Counted from the first letter of the stretch, positions 43,172-53,845 are shown. The stretch is DNA of 64,000 bases from Novosphingobium endophyticum (GCF_014640675.1 NZ_BMHK01000016.1:1-64000), one strand, 5' to 3'. The notes: generated from the sequence alone by a model not told the origin. Translations and numbers: made by a program.

Positions 43172-45004
43172 TCAGGCTGCTTCCTTCTTCCGGCTGGCCT
43201 TCTTGCGCTCGTGCGGGTCGAGGATCGCCTTGCGCAGGCGGATCGACTGCGGCGTGACTTCGACCATCTCGTCGTCGTCGATATAGGCGATGGCCTGTTC
43301 CAGCGTCATGATCTTCGGCGGGGTCAGGCGGATGGCGTCGTCCTTGCCCGTGGAGCGGAAGTTCGTGAGCTGCTTGGACTTCATCGGGTTGACTTCGAGA
43401 TCATCCGGCTTGGCGTTCTCGCCGATGATCATGCCCTCGTAGAGCTTTTCCTGCGGCTTCACGAACAGGATGCCGCGCTCTTCCAGCGAGTTGAGGGCAT
43501 AGCCCACCGCTTCGCCGGTGCCGTTGGAGATCAGCACGCCGTTCTGGCGGCCTTCGATCACGCCCTTGTAGACGTCGTACTTCTCGAACAGGCGGTTCAT
43601 GATGCCGGTGCCGCGCGTGTCCGACAGGAACTCGCCGTGGTAGCCGATCAGGCCGCGCGAGGGTGCCGAGAAGGTGATGCGGGTCTTGCCCAGGCCCGAG
43701 GGGCGCATGTCCGTAAGTTCGGCCTTGCGGCGCTGCATCTTCTCGACGACCGTGCCCGAGTATTCGTCGTCCACGTCGATCACGACGGTTTCGTAAGGCT
43801 CGGTGCGCTGGCCGCTCTCATCGGTGCGGAACAGCACGCGCGGGCGGCTGATGCCGAGTTCGAAGCCCTCGCGGCGCATCGTCTCGATCACGACGCCGAG
43901 CTGAAGCTCGCCGCGACCGGCAACCTCGAAGCTGTCCTTGTCGGCGCTTTCGGTGACGCGGATGGCGACGTTGGTTTCCGCTTCGCGCAGCAGGCGGTCG
44001 CGGATCATGCGGCTCGTCACCTTGTCGCCCTCGCGGCCCGCGAGCGGGCTGTCGTTGACGGCAAAGCGCATGGCGAGCGTCGGCGGGTCAATCGGCTGGG
44101 CGGCAATCGGGTCGGTCACTTCCGGCGCGGCGATGGTGTTCGCGACCGTTGCCTTTTCCAGACCGGCAATGGCGATGATGTCACCCGCGCGGGCTTCGTC
44201 GACCGGCACGCGGTCAAGGCCGCGATAGGTCAGGAGCTTGGAGGCGCGGCCTGCTTCGATCACCTTGCCGTCGGCGTCGAGCGCCCGGATCGGGTCATTG
44301 ACCTTGATGACGCCCGACTGGACGCGGCCGGTGAGCACGCGGCCCATGAAGTTGTCGCGGTCGAGCAGGGTCGCGAGGAAGCTGAAGGGCGCCTCGACCT
44401 CGAGGCTGGGGGCCGGCACGTGGTCGACGATGAGCTGGAACAGCGGCTCCAGGCTGCCTTCGCGCGCGTCGATGTCGTCGCTGGCATAGCCGTTGCGGCC
44501 CGAGGCATAGAGCACCGGGAAGTCGAGCTGCTCGTCATGGGCTTCGAGGGCGACGAAGAGATCGAACACCTCGTCGAGCACTTCGCTCGCGCGCCCGTCG
44601 GGCCGGTCGATCTTGTTGACGACGACGATCGGGCGAAGGCCCAGGCCCAGCGCCTTGCCGGTGACGAACTTGGTCTGCGGCATTGCGCCTTCCGAGCTGT
44701 CGACCAGCAGGATCACGCCGTCCACCATCGAGAGGATACGCTCCACCTCGGCGCCGAAGTCGGCGTGGCCGGGGGTGTCGACGATGTTGATGCGATAGCC
44801 GTTCCACTCGATCGAGGTCGGCTTGGCGAGAATGGTGATCCCGCGCTCCTTCTCGAGGTCGTTGGAATCCATCGCGCGCTCTTCCACGCGCTGGTTGTCG
44901 CGGAAGGTGCCGGACTGGCGGAAGAGCTGATCGACGAGGGTGGTCTTGCCGTGGTCGACGTGCGCAATGATCGCGATATTACGCAGGGGAAGCGGGGCGG
45001 ACAT
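43172..45004 (-). CDS. typA: Ribosome-associated GTPase TypA/BipA
   Basis: A translational GTPase of 610 residues that binds the ribosome in an EF-G-like way and affects assembly and stress or cold responses. It has the G1 motif AHVDHGKTT at 14-22, G3 in [11 protein letters not shown]4 in NKID and G5 near SGRNG, then the TypA-specific C-terminal domain. The last residues are basic ([12 protein letters not shown]), usual for this protein. The start has AAGG 6 bases upstream. Confidence 0.97.
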   Translation of the reverse strand: MSAPLPLRNIAIIAHVDHGKTTLVDQLFRQSGTFRDNQRVEERAMDSNDLEKERGITILAKPTSIEWNGYRINIVDTPGHADFGAEVERILSMVDGVILLVDSSEGAMPQTKFVTGKALGLGLRPIVVVNKIDRPDGRASEVLDEVFDLFVALEAHDEQLDFPVLYASGRNGYASDDIDAREGSLEPLFQLIVDHVPAPSLEVEAPFSFLATLLDRDNFMGRVLTGRVQSGVIKVNDPIRALDADGKVIEAGRASKLLTYRGLDRVPVDEARAGDIIAIAGLEKATVANTIAAPEVTDPIAAQPIDPPTLAMRFAVNDSPLAGREGDKVTSRMIRDRLLREAETNVAIRVTESADKDSFEVAGRGELQLGVVIETMRREGFELGISRPRVLFRTDESGQRTEPYETVVIDVDDEYSGTVVEKMQRRKAELTDMRPSGLGKTRITFSAPSRGLIGYHGEFLSDTRGTGIMNRLFEKYDVYKGVIEGRQNGVLISNGTGEAVGYALNSLEERGILFVKPQEKLYEGMIIGENAKPDDLEVNPMKSKQLTNFRSTGKDDAIRLTPPKIMTLEQAIAYIDDDEMVEVTPQSIRLRKAILDPHERKKASRKKEAA

Positions 45005-45197
45005 GGGCAGCCTTACATTTCGAGGGGGCCAAATGGCATTGCTTGCGGCGGTTCATGTTGCACCGCAAAATCCGCGCGCCCTTAGCCGATGTAGATCGTT
45101 CCGGCAAGCATTCCCGAGTTTCAGCACGATGCGAACCGGCCCTGTGGCGCGGCTGCCACAAGCTGGAACTTCTCCACTACCATCAGACATATGCCGA

Positions 45198-45228
45198 TTG
45201 TTTTGCCCCCAAGACATTCTAAAATGTC
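45198..45228 (+). promoter_or_regulatory. Candidate promoter and inverted repeat before the TonB receptor
   Basis: TTGTTT (45198-45203) and TAAAAT (45220-45225) with a 16-base spacer form a reasonable sigma-70 promoter about 75 bases before the receptor start. GACATT/AATGTC (45213-45228) is a 6+6 palindrome with 4-base loop lying across the -10, a position suited to repression. Confidence 0.4.
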
Positions 45229-45299
45229 GTTTATCACAGATGGTGGGAACTTCGCGGACAGAGACGCAGACCGCCCGACCGGTTGAGGAGCAGGAATTC

Positions 45300-47945
45300 A
45301 TGAAGAACATGCAGGCGGGATTCCCGGTAATTTTTTCCGGGACGCGCGCGGTGCTGCTTGCTGGCGCGGCGATCACGATGTTCGGTTGGGCACCTGCGGC
45401 CATGGCGCAGGACGAGGCTGCGGAAAACGTATCCTTTGACGAGATCATCGTCACGGCCACCAAACGTGAGCAGACGCTGCAGGACGTGCCGGTTTCGGTC
45501 TCCGTCACCACCGGTCAGACGATCGAGCGGGCGCAGATCCGCGACCTGAAGGACCTGCAGTCCGTCGTGCCCTCGCTGCGCGTCAACCAGTTGCAGAGCA
45601 GCGCGAACACCAACTTCTATATTCGCGGCTTCGGCAACGGCGCCAACAACGCGGGCATCGAACCTTCGGTCGGCCTCTTCGTCGACGGCGTCTACCGCTC
45701 GCGCTCGGCCTCGATGATCGCTGACTTCCCGGATGTGGAGCGCATCGAGGTGCTGCGCGGTCCGCAGTCGACGCTGTTCGGCAAGAACGCCTCCGCCGGC
45801 GTCATCTCGATCACGACGATGAAGCCCCAGTTCGATCTGGGCGGCAACGTCGAGGCGACCTACGGCAACTACGATAGCATGACGCTCAAGGGCCGCGTTA
45901 CCGGGCCGATCACGGAAAACATCGCGGCAAGCATCGCCGGCGGCATCAACAAGCGCGACGGCATCGTCCGCAACCTCAATACCGGCGAGCGCACCAATGA
46001 GCGCGACCGCTGGTTTGCGCGCGGCCAGCTGCTGTTCGACAACCTCGACAATCTCGAAGTTCGCCTGACCGGCGACTATGGCAAGATCGACGAGAACTGC
46101 TGCGCGGCGGTCAACCTGCGCCAGGCACTGCCGACACAGGCGATCTTTGCGGTCGGCGGCAACGTCAACCTGCCGGACGAGAAGTTCGACGACATTGCCT
46201 ATTACAACTTCGAAAGCTCCAACAAGATCGAGAACTGGGGGCTTTCGGGGCAGGTCGATTACGACCTTGGCGGCGTACAGCTAACGTCGATCACGGCCTA
46301 TCGCCGCACCAACGCGCTGACCAATCAGGATTCGGACTTCACCAGCGCCGACCTGCTGGGCCGCAACTGGCAGGATCTGCGCGTCAAGACCTTCACCCAG
46401 GAACTGCGCGCCAACTTCGAAGTGGGTGAACGGCTCAGCGGCCTCGTGGGTGCTTACTACTTCAACGAGAAGATCGACCAGAACAACGAGGTCTACTGGG
46501 GCGACGACGCGCGCCCTTACGCCAATATCCTGGTGCAGAGCCTTTCGCAGGGTGCGCTCAACATCGGCAACCAGAACGCTTCGGACCTCGAACTGATATT
46601 CGGCGGGCTCGAAGCACAGGCGGCAGCCGATCCTGCGCTGGCCACCAGGTACGTCGGCCAGTTCTTTGCCGCCGGGACCGGCCTGACCGAGGAATACAGC
46701 CTCAAGAACGAGGCATTGTCATTCTTCAGTCAGCTCGATTTCGAGGTCGCGCCGGGCCTGACGCTGACGGGCGGAATCAACTACACGCACGACAAGAAGC
46801 GCTTCGCGACCGGTACCACGTCCGACGATGTCTTTGCAGGTATCGATCTGAATGCAGCGGCCTACGCACCGTTCCGTCAGGCGCTGCTCTTCCAGGGCGC
46901 GGTGGCGCAAGGCGTGCCTCCGGCCGATGCCGCAGCCTTTGCCGCCGCCAACGCCAACAATCCAGCGGCCAATCCGCTCAATCCGCTGCGCGCGCTGCAG
47001 TTCTTTCCGCCGTTCATGAACGTGCCCAACGCGGTCGAGGACGGCAAGGTGAGCGATGGCGATTTCAGCTACACCGCGCGTCTCGCCTATGACCTGACGC
47101 CCTCGGTCAACGTCTATGCGAGCTTTGCGACTGGCTACAAGGCGGCCTCGGTCAACCTCTCACGGGACAGCCGGCCGACGCCCGCGGATCTTTCCTCGCT
47201 GCGGGCGCAGGGGCTTGCCGTCACCAATCTCACTTCGGGCAGCCGCTATGCCGATCCGGAGGATTCGACGGTCTACGAGGCGGGCCTGAAGGGCAACTGG
47301 GGCCTCGTCACGGCCAACTTCGCGGTGTTCCAGCAGACCATCAAGAACTTCCAGTCCAACATCTTCACCGGCTCGGGATTCTTCCTTGCCAATGCCGGCA
47401 AGCAGTCGGTCTTCGGCCTTGAGTTCGACGGTTCCGCAAGGCCGGTCGATCCGCTGCTGCTGACCCTGTCGATGACTTACCTCGACGGCAAATACGACAG
47501 TTTCGCGGCCTCTGGCGTGGGCGACATCACCGGCACGACGCCGCCGGGATACTCGCCCCTCTCGGTGACTTTCGGGGCCGAGTATACGCAGGAGATCGGC
47601 AATGGCGACAGGCTGATCCTGCGCGGCGACTATCATTACGAGGCGCCCTTCATGCTGGTCGAGGGCCTGCCAGGCCTGACGGTCAAGGATCCGGCGACCG
47701 GGGCGATCCTCGATGCCAGCGCCGCGATCCAGGCGGCGCGCGAGTTCAAGCAGGACATCAACGACGTGAATGCCTCGCTGACCTATGCGATGGCGAACGG
47801 CATCGAACTTTCGGTCTGGGGGCGCAACCTGCTCGACGACCGCACGATTCTGCAGATCTTCGACAGCCCGGCGCAGCCCGGCTCGATCTCGGGCTATCCG
47901 AACCAGCCGCGCACGTATGGCGTGGCGGCGCGCTACCGCTTCTGA
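45300..47945 (+). CDS. TonB-dependent outer membrane receptor
   Basis: An 881-residue 22-strand barrel with a signal peptide (AVLLAGAAITMFGWAPAAMAQ). The TonB box region has EIIVTATKREQTLQDVPVSV, the plug contains VERIEVLRGPQSTLFGKNASAG, and the C-terminus ends in YGVAARYRF. The EIIVTATKR opening is the common sphingomonad pattern, used for siderophores, lignin-derived and plant compounds. No neighbour reveals the ligand. The start ATG 45300 has GAGCAGGA upstream. Confidence 0.94.
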   Translation: MKNMQAGFPVIFSGTRAVLLAGAAITMFGWAPAAMAQDEAAENVSFDEIIVTATKREQTLQDVPVSVSVTTGQTIERAQIRDLKDLQSVVPSLRVNQLQSSANTNFYIRGFGNGANNAGIEPSVGLFVDGVYRSRSASMIADFPDVERIEVLRGPQSTLFGKNASAGVISITTMKPQFDLGGNVEATYGNYDSMTLKGRVTGPITENIAASIAGGINKRDGIVRNLNTGERTNERDRWFARGQLLFDNLDNLEVRLTGDYGKIDENCCAAVNLRQALPTQAIFAVGGNVNLPDEKFDDIAYYNFESSNKIENWGLSGQVDYDLGGVQLTSITAYRRTNALTNQDSDFTSADLLGRNWQDLRVKTFTQELRANFEVGERLSGLVGAYYFNEKIDQNNEVYWGDDARPYANILVQSLSQGALNIGNQNASDLELIFGGLEAQAAADPALATRYVGQFFAAGTGLTEEYSLKNEALSFFSQLDFEVAPGLTLTGGINYTHDKKRFATGTTSDDVFAGIDLNAAAYAPFRQALLFQGAVAQGVPPADAAAFAAANANNPAANPLNPLRALQFFPPFMNVPNAVEDGKVSDGDFSYTARLAYDLTPSVNVYASFATGYKAASVNLSRDSRPTPADLSSLRAQGLAVTNLTSGSRYADPEDSTVYEAGLKGNWGLVTANFAVFQQTIKNFQSNIFTGSGFFLANAGKQSVFGLEFDGSARPVDPLLLTLSMTYLDGKYDSFAASGVGDITGTTPPGYSPLSVTFGAEYTQEIGNGDRLILRGDYHYEAPFMLVEGLPGLTVKDPATGAILDASAAIQAAREFKQDINDVNASLTYAMANGIELSVWGRNLLDDRTILQIFDSPAQPGSISGYPNQPRTYGVAARYRF

Positions 47946-48009
47946 GGGCGGAGCGCTTGCCGGCCCTGCGCAAGGGAGGAGGCGCGGGCGGGCAGACTGA
48001 CGCAGGGGT

Positions 48010-48040
48010 GCGAGGCCGGGAGGCTCTCGCGCCCCCTTTT
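48010..48040 (+). terminator. Candidate terminator after the TonB receptor gene
   Basis: GCGAG/CTCGC arms plus an inner GCC/GGC pair around GGGA form a hairpin 64 bases past the stop, followed after a short C-run by TTTTCCTTT. One bulged base makes it imperfect. Confidence 0.4.
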
Positions 48041-48198
48041 CCTTTGATTATAAACGCAAATTCGCGTGAATTCACCGCTTGCCGGAAGCGGGGTTTGCCT
48101 TATGTTGTCTGGCTATCAGGGAGCGGCCGCGTCTGCAGTGCGACGACCCGGCCGCCTCCATGCGCGAATTCTCGCGCGGGGCAAAGACAGGGGGCAAC

Positions 48199-48681
48199 AT
48201 GCAACCTTATGGTGGTTTCTGGTGGCGAGTGCTCGCCTACATCATCGATACGATCATTCTGAACATCGCGATCAGCATCATCAGTGGGATTTTCGGGTTG
48301 GGAATCGGCACCAGCATGATGATGATGGAAAGCGGCCAGGAGAGCATCTACTCCGCGGCGCTTCTGATGAGCATCCTGCTCAGCATGGTGCTGACCTGGC
48401 TCTATTTCGCGATCATGGAAAGCTCGCCGCTGCAGGCTACGCTCGGCAAGCTTGTGGTGGGCGTAGTGGTGACGGACCTTAACGGCAACCGGATCAGCTT
48501 CGGGCGCGCGACGGGCCGCTATTTCGCCAAGATCCTGTCGTCGATCATCCTGTTCATCGGCTTTATCATGGTGGCCTTTACCGAACGCAAGCAGGGCCTG
48601 CATGACATGGTTGCCGGCACGCTGGTCTGGAAGACCCGCGATCCGCGCGCGCTCGTCTCACATGAGGAAGTGTTCCGCTAA
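48199..48681 (+). CDS. RDD-family membrane protein
   Basis: A 160-residue inner-membrane protein. It opens with GGFWWRVLAYIIDTIILNIA, where the Arg and the Asp give the family its name (R-x5-D). Further helices are at ALLMSILLSMVLTWLYF and IILFIGFIMVAF, with GLHDMVAGTLV near the end, the typical closing motif. Some members transport Na+ or act in stress; no specific role is known here. The ribosome site GGGGG precedes ATG 48199. It overlaps the ABC permease end by 4 bases, head-on. Confidence 0.92.
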   Translation: MQPYGGFWWRVLAYIIDTIILNIAISIISGIFGLGIGTSMMMMESGQESIYSAALLMSILLSMVLTWLYFAIMESSPLQATLGKLVVGVVVTDLNGNRISFGRATGRYFAKILSSIILFIGFIMVAFTERKQGLHDMVAGTLVWKTRDPRALVSHEEVFR

Positions 48682-51224
48682 AGTTCCCTCAGCGCCTGTG
48701 CCGGTTTCGCCCGCAGCAGCGGCAGCGAGCCGGCCAGCGCGAAGGTGAGGATCAGGGCGAGGCCCGCGCCGAGCACGGCGATCATGCGCGGCCAGTCGGG
48801 CAGCCAGTCGAACTCGAAGAGCTTCACGATCACCGCCCAGGCCATCGCGCTGCCGCTCGCCAGCGCGACAAGGGCGAGGATAAGCGCGATGAAGCCGTAC
48901 TCGGCCAGTTGCAGCGCCAGAAGCTGCGCCCGGCTCGCGCCCAGTACGCGCAGGATCACGTTGTCATAGGTCCGGCTCGCCCGCGCGGCGGCGATGGCCC
49001 CGAACAGCACGGCGAGCCCCGCCAGCACCGCGACCGAGGCGGCGGCGAGGATCGCGGTCGACATCTGGTTCAGCAGCGCGCGGGCGTCGCGCAGGATGCC
49101 GCCGGTTTCGATCACCGACGTTGCGGGGAAGGCCCGCACCAGCCTTGGCAGCAGGCCGGCGGTGGACGTGCCGGGCGGCACCTCGATCGTCGCGGCGAGA
49201 TTGTGCGGTGCATCGGCAAGCGCATTGGGCGAGAAGACCAGGACGAAGTTGAAGCCCATCGTGTCCCAGTCGATCCGGCGCAGCGCGGCGACCCTGGCCG
49301 TGCGCTCGACGCCGAGCAGGCCGATGGTGATGTAGTCGCCGACTTCCAGCCCGATGGCATCGGCGAATTCCTCATCGAGCGAGACCAGCGGCTCGCCCCG
49401 ATAGAGTTCGCTCCACCACTTTCCGGCAGTGACGGTGCTGCCCTCGGGCACGTTCGCCAAGTACGTCAGCCCGCGCTCGCCGCGCAGCGCCCAGCCGCCT
49501 TCGGGAATTTCCTCCAGGTCGGAGACGCGGGTCATCCGGTCCTTGGGGCCATAGGCGAGGATGCGGCCGCGCATGTTCGGCACCATGCGCAGGACCGCAC
49601 CCGGAACGGTCTGCTCCACCGCATCGCGAAACGCGCCGGCGCGGTCGCGCGGAATGTCGAGCACGAAAAAGTCGGGCGCGCGCGCCGGGACGGTCTTGCG
49701 GATGTTGGCTTCGAGGCTGGTCTGCACACCGGCGATCAGGACAAAGGCGGAGAGGCCGAAGCCAAGCGCGGTCACCAGCGCCCCGGTCTGGGCGCCGGGG
49801 CGATGCAGGTTGGCAAGACCGGCGCGCAGCATCGGGTTCGCGGGGCGCGGAAGGCGGGCGGCGAGGGCGGAGATGCCCCGGCCCAGCAAGGCCAGGACCG
49901 CGAGCATCAGCGCGGCCCCGGCGAGAAAGCCCATCGTCACCAGCGGCTGCGCAGCATTCACGAGAGCAAGCGCCGCGATCGCGCCGAGCCCGAGGCCCAC
50001 CGGCAGCAGGAGCGCCTTGCGGTCTGCCGCAAGCGGCACTACCCGCGCACGCATCAACGCCATCGCGGGAAAGGATCGAGCGCGCACCAGGGGTGGCGCG
50101 GCGAAGACGAGCGCGACGAGCAGGCCATAGGCGGCGGCCGTCGCCAGCGCTGCCGGCGACACGGTAAAGCCGGTTGCCACGGGCAGCAGCGTGCCCAGCG
50201 CCCCGGCGAGCAGCGGTGTCACCAGAACGCCGGCGGCGAGACCCGCAAGGCTTCCGGCGAGTGCCGCCGCGCCGATCTGCAACAGGTAGATGCGCGCGAT
50301 GTCTCCGCTGGTCGCGCCCAGCACCTTGAGCGTGGCGATGGAAGTGCGCCGGGCCTCCAGGTATGACGAGACACCTCCACCGATCCCGATGCCGGCAATG
50401 ACCAGCGCGGCGAGGCCGACGAGCACGAGGAACTCCCCCATGCGGCGCACGAAGCGCTCGGTCGAGGGCGCGGCCCTGTCGCGCGTGCGGATCTGGAAGC
50501 CGGCTTCGGGGAAGCGATCCTCCAGGTCCTTTTCCACCGCTTCCGGATCGCGCGCGCCGCTGAACTTTACCCGCGTCGCGCTTCGGTACATCGCGCCGGG
50601 TGCGGTCATTTCGGCACGCTGGGGCAGATCGAGCGTCGAGATCGCAAGGTCGCCCAGCGCGAAGCCTTCGCTGAGCTGTTCAGGGTCGGCGGCGATGATT
50701 CCGCCGACTTTTTGCGCTTGGCCTCCGATCGTGAAGGTGTCGCCGACCTTGAGCCCGAGCCTCTCCGCCGTCCCTTCCGCGATCCACGCCGTTCCTTCGG
50801 GCGGCGCGCCGACATTGCGGCCATCCTTGAGTTCGAGCCTGCCGTAGAGCGGCCAGCGCTTGTCGACCGCCTTCAGCGCGACCGGCGCGGTCAGGTCGCC
50901 CTTCTGGGCGATGGCCTGCATTCTGAGGCCTTCGGAGACTTCGCCCAGCGGCTCCAGCGCCTCGCGTTCGGCCGGGGTCAGCCCGCGCTGCCAGACGCGC
51001 AGCTCGATGTCGCCGCCCAGGATCTGCTTGCCCCTGACCGCAAGCTCGCGCTCGATCGAGCCGGTCAGCGTGCCGATCGCGGCAATCGCGCCCACGCCGA
51101 GAAACAGGCAGACGAGCAGCAGGCGCAGCCCCTTGAAACGGGCCGAGAGATCTCTTCGGGCAATAGTCCAGGCGGTGCGCCAGGCAAGCGTGCGCGGTGA
51201 GGGCCGCTTATCCACCGCTGTCAC
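48678..51224 (-). CDS. ABC transporter permease (FtsX-like, YbbP type)
   Basis: An 848-residue permease of the MacB/FtsX superfamily with duplicated FtsX halves: LVLVGLAALVIAGIGIGGGVSSYLEARRTSI in the middle and SVAVLAGLAVLFGAIAAARASRTY near the C-terminus. The periplasmic domains include the PGTSTAGLLPRLVRAFPATS region. YbbP-like transporters are linked to lipid or peptide handling and are conserved next to tesA, as here. Its start overlaps the end of the ATPase gene by 17 bases. Confidence 0.93.
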   Translation of the reverse strand: MTAVDKRPSPRTLAWRTAWTIARRDLSARFKGLRLLLVCLFLGVGAIAAIGTLTGSIERELAVRGKQILGGDIELRVWQRGLTPAEREALEPLGEVSEGLRMQAIAQKGDLTAPVALKAVDKRWPLYGRLELKDGRNVGAPPEGTAWIAEGTAERLGLKVGDTFTIGGQAQKVGGIIAADPEQLSEGFALGDLAISTLDLPQRAEMTAPGAMYRSATRVKFSGARDPEAVEKDLEDRFPEAGFQIRTRDRAAPSTERFVRRMGEFLVLVGLAALVIAGIGIGGGVSSYLEARRTSIATLKVLGATSGDIARIYLLQIGAAALAGSLAGLAAGVLVTPLLAGALGTLLPVATGFTVSPAALATAAAYGLLVALVFAAPPLVRARSFPAMALMRARVVPLAADRKALLLPVGLGLGAIAALALVNAAQPLVTMGFLAGAALMLAVLALLGRGISALAARLPRPANPMLRAGLANLHRPGAQTGALVTALGFGLSAFVLIAGVQTSLEANIRKTVPARAPDFFVLDIPRDRAGAFRDAVEQTVPGAVLRMVPNMRGRILAYGPKDRMTRVSDLEEIPEGGWALRGERGLTYLANVPEGSTVTAGKWWSELYRGEPLVSLDEEFADAIGLEVGDYITIGLLGVERTARVAALRRIDWDTMGFNFVLVFSPNALADAPHNLAATIEVPPGTSTAGLLPRLVRAFPATSVIETGGILRDARALLNQMSTAILAAASVAVLAGLAVLFGAIAAARASRTYDNVILRVLGASRAQLLALQLAEYGFIALILALVALASGSAMAWAVIVKLFEFDWLPDWPRMIAVLGAGLALILTFALAGSLPLLRAKPAQALREL

Positions 51225-51918
51225 TTGCGATCCTTCCGTCCGCCAGTGTCACGATCCGCTCACAATGCTGCGCCAGCGTTTCATCGTGCGTGATGATTGC
51301 CAGCGTCGCGCCGGTTTCTTCGCGGCGGGCGAAGAGCAGGTCGATGATCGCGGCCCCCGTTCCGGCGTCAAGATTGCCGGTGGGCTCGTCGGCAAAGATC
51401 AGCGCGGGGCGCGGGGCCAGCGCGCGGGCGATTGCCACCCGCTGCTGTTCGCCGCCCGAAAGCTGCGCGGGATAATGCGTGAGGCGATGGCCGAGGCCGA
51501 CGGCGGTCAATTCCGCCTCCGCCCGCTCGCGGGCTTGGTCCATGCCTGCCAGTTCGAGCGGCGTTGCGACGTTCTCGTGAGCGGTCATCGTCGGCAAGAG
51601 GTGGAAAGCCTGCAGCACCACGCCGATCCGGCCACGGCGCGCGCGGGCGAGGGCATCCTCGTCCATCGCGGCGAAATCCTCGCCCGCCACTGTCAGCGCG
51701 CCGGAACTCGCCCGCTCCAGCCCCGAAAGCACCGACATCAGCGAAGACTTGCCCGAGCCGGACGGGCCGAGCAGCGCCAGTGTCTGCCCCTGCGGCACGG
51801 TGAGATCGACGCCCTTGAGTATCTCTACCGCACCGCCGCCGTTCCCGAGGGTCAGGCGCAGGTCGCTGGCAACGATCGAGGGGACTGCGGAATGGGAAGG
51901 GCTTGTCACCGGCCCCAT
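51208..51918 (-). CDS. ABC transporter ATP-binding protein (YbbA type)
   Basis: The ATPase of the MacB/LolD/FtsE class pairing with the permease, 236 residues. The Walker A GPSGSGKS is at 51-58, the signature LSGGEQQRV near 152 and Walker B LIFADEPTGNLD near 172. The gene order ybbA-ybbP divergent from a TesA-type esterase matches that in enterobacteria, so function is probably conserved. The first start candidate at 51930 is a TTG; ATG 51918 was chosen. Confidence 0.93.
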   Translation of the reverse strand: MGPVTSPSHSAVPSIVASDLRLTLGNGGGAVEILKGVDLTVPQGQTLALLGPSGSGKSSLMSVLSGLERASSGALTVAGEDFAAMDEDALARARRGRIGVVLQAFHLLPTMTAHENVATPLELAGMDQARERAEAELTAVGLGHRLTHYPAQLSGGEQQRVAIARALAPRPALIFADEPTGNLDAGTGAAIIDLLFARREETGATLAIITHDETLAQHCERIVTLADGRIASDSGG

Positions 51919-51955
51919 ATGGGATAGCAAAGCGCGATCCTACAAGGAGAAAACC

Positions 51956-52702
51956 TTGCGCCGCCTGACAATCGCGTTGCTGCTGTCCCCGCTTTCCCTT
52001 TCCGCCTGCGACAAGCCCGCGTCTCCTTCGCCCGAGCAGACGGGAAGCGCGCTCGACGCACCCCCGCAAGTTCCGGTCATGGGGCCGGAGCGTCCTATCC
52101 TGGCCTTCGGAGATTCGCTGTTGGCAGGTTATGGTCTCGAGGACGGCGAGAGCTATCCCGACCGGCTGGAGCAGGCCTTGCGCGCGCGCGGCATCAACGC
52201 GCGGATAACCAATGCCGGAGTGTCGGGGGAAACCACGGCGGCCGGGCTCGAACGGCTCGACTTCACGCTCAAGAGCCAGCGAGAGAAACCTGACCTTGTC
52301 ATCATAAGCCTTGGCGGCAATGACATGCTGCGCGGCCTGCCGCCCGCCACGACGCGCGCGAACCTCGATGCCATCCTGATGCGGCTCAGGGATGAGAACA
52401 TCCCGGCGGTCCTGCTGGGCATGCTGGCGGCGCCCAATCTGGGAAAGGACTACGCGGCCAGGTTCAATCCCATCTATCCGCAGCTCGCCCAGAAGTACGA
52501 CGCGGCGCTGGTGCCGTTCTTCCTTCAGCCGGTAATCGACAAGCCTGATCTGATGCAGCCCGATCATGTCCACCCGACGGCGCTGGGGATCGATTCCATC
52601 GTCGCGGCGACGGTGGATGATGTGGCCGATGCGTTGCCGGAGGAAAACGCGGCACCGCCTGCCCCGAGTTCCTCTGCTTCAGAGGAGGTCGGCGGGGGGT
52701 GA
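51956..52702 (+). CDS. SGNH/GDSL arylesterase, TesA-like lipoprotein
   Basis: A 248-residue secreted SGNH hydrolase, similar to TesA thioesterase/lysophospholipase I. The start is a TTG at 51956 with a clear AAGGAG 6 bases upstream; the in-frame ATGs upstream lie in the other gene. The signal peptide ends in LSAC (Cys18), so it is a lipoprotein, unlike soluble periplasmic E. coli TesA. The catalytic Ser54 lies in FGDSLLAGYG, Asn in LGGND and the Asp/His pair in DHVHP. The end is Glu/Ala/Ser-rich. It converges with and overlaps recF by 24 bases. Confidence 0.92.
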   Translation: MRRLTIALLLSPLSLSACDKPASPSPEQTGSALDAPPQVPVMGPERPILAFGDSLLAGYGLEDGESYPDRLEQALRARGINARITNAGVSGETTAAGLERLDFTLKSQREKPDLVIISLGGNDMLRGLPPATTRANLDAILMRLRDENIPAVLLGMLAAPNLGKDYAARFNPIYPQLAQKYDAALVPFFLQPVIDKPDLMQPDHVHPTALGIDSIVAATVDDVADALPEENAAPPAPSSSASEEVGGG

Positions 52703-53794
52703 TGAAGTCCGCCGCACCGACCCGGCGCTGACCTCCCAGATCGCCGCTTCCCCTGCGATCGCTTCGAACGGGGCGAGTTCGGTGCCGGTCAGCCAGACTT
52801 GTGCCGAGCCGGCCCGCAGGCGTTCGAACAGGGCCTCGCGCCGCAGCGGATCGAGATGCGCTGCCACTTCATCCAGCAGCAGCAGACGCGGGCGTTTCTC
52901 TGCCTCCCCCTCGAGCAATTGCGAGTGCGCGAGCGCGATGGCTATCAGCATCGCCTTCTGTTCGCCGGTCGAGCATTCGGCGGCGAGCTGGTTTTTTCCG
53001 GCCATGGCGACGGCCAGTTCGTCTCGATGCGGCCCGGTGAGGGTGCGCTGCGCGGCGCGGTCGCGGGGGCGGCCATCATGCAGGGCGCGGGCAAGCGCCT
53101 CGGTTTCGACCGGACCCCCAGGCTGGTAGTGCAGCGAAGGCCGGGCAAAAGGTGACTCCGGCAGCACTGCCAGCACGGCTTCGAGCCGACCGACCAATTC
53201 CGCGCGCGCCGTAGCCACCGCGGCGCCCGCTTCGGCGATCTGCGCCTCGATGGCATCGAGCCAGCGTGGATCGGGCGCGGTTTCGTCCGCCAGGAGACGG
53301 TTGCGTTCGCGTAGCGCGCTTTCCAGCCGCGTGGCGTGGCCCGCATGTTCGGGGCGCACGGCGAGCACCAGCCGGTCGAGAAAACGACGCCGCGCGCCCG
53401 CGCCTTCCACGAAGAGCCGATCCATCGCCGGGGTCAGCCAACCGATCGACAGCCACTCGGCGAGCCGCACCGCCGGCGCCTCCGCGCCGTTGACCTGGAC
53501 GATGCGGCGTCCCGGCCGCTCCGCCGCGACACCGGTACCGAGGCGCACCGGCTCCGCGCCCGGCGTCATCAGCGACGCGCTGACCGCAAAGCCGCCGTCG
53601 AGCCCCTGCGCGGGCATGTCGGCAAGTCCCGCGCGGCGCAGGCCCCGTCCCGGCGCGAAGAGCGATATCGCTTCGAGTACATTGGTCTTGCCCGCGCCGT
53701 TCTCGCCCACCAGCAGGTTGAACTGCGCGGTGCCCTCAACCAGGGTTTCGCGGTGGTTGCGAAAGCGCGACAGGAGAATGCGGTCGAGAGCCAT
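52679..53794 (-). CDS. recF: DNA repair and recombination protein RecF
   Basis: An SMC-like ATPase of 371 residues that loads RecA at gaps with RecO and RecR. It has the Walker A GENGAGKTN near residues 30-38, the signature STGEQKAML near 305 and Walker B LLLDEVAAHLD near 330. The N-terminus ILLSRFRNH is typical. It is not beside dnaA/dnaN, as is common in alphaproteobacteria. The tail overlaps the SGNH gene's tail. Confidence 0.96.
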   Translation of the reverse strand: MALDRILLSRFRNHRETLVEGTAQFNLLVGENGAGKTNVLEAISLFAPGRGLRRAGLADMPAQGLDGGFAVSASLMTPGAEPVRLGTGVAAERPGRRIVQVNGAEAPAVRLAEWLSIGWLTPAMDRLFVEGAGARRRFLDRLVLAVRPEHAGHATRLESALRERNRLLADETAPDPRWLDAIEAQIAEAGAAVATARAELVGRLEAVLAVLPESPFARPSLHYQPGGPVETEALARALHDGRPRDRAAQRTLTGPHRDELAVAMAGKNQLAAECSTGEQKAMLIAIALAHSQLLEGEAEKRPRLLLLDEVAAHLDPLRREALFERLRAGSAQVWLTGTELAPFEAIAGEAAIWEVSAGSVRRTSSPPADLL

Positions 53795-53845
53795 TGCCCG
53801 CGTGCCTAGCCGCAGATTGCCGCCAATGCGAGCCTGTGGGCGGTT

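Noticed and set aside
43211-45085. 624-codon plus-strand ORF opposite typA
   Set aside because: Shadow of a highly conserved GTPase; composition is antisense-like (Ala/Val/His/Asp-rich).
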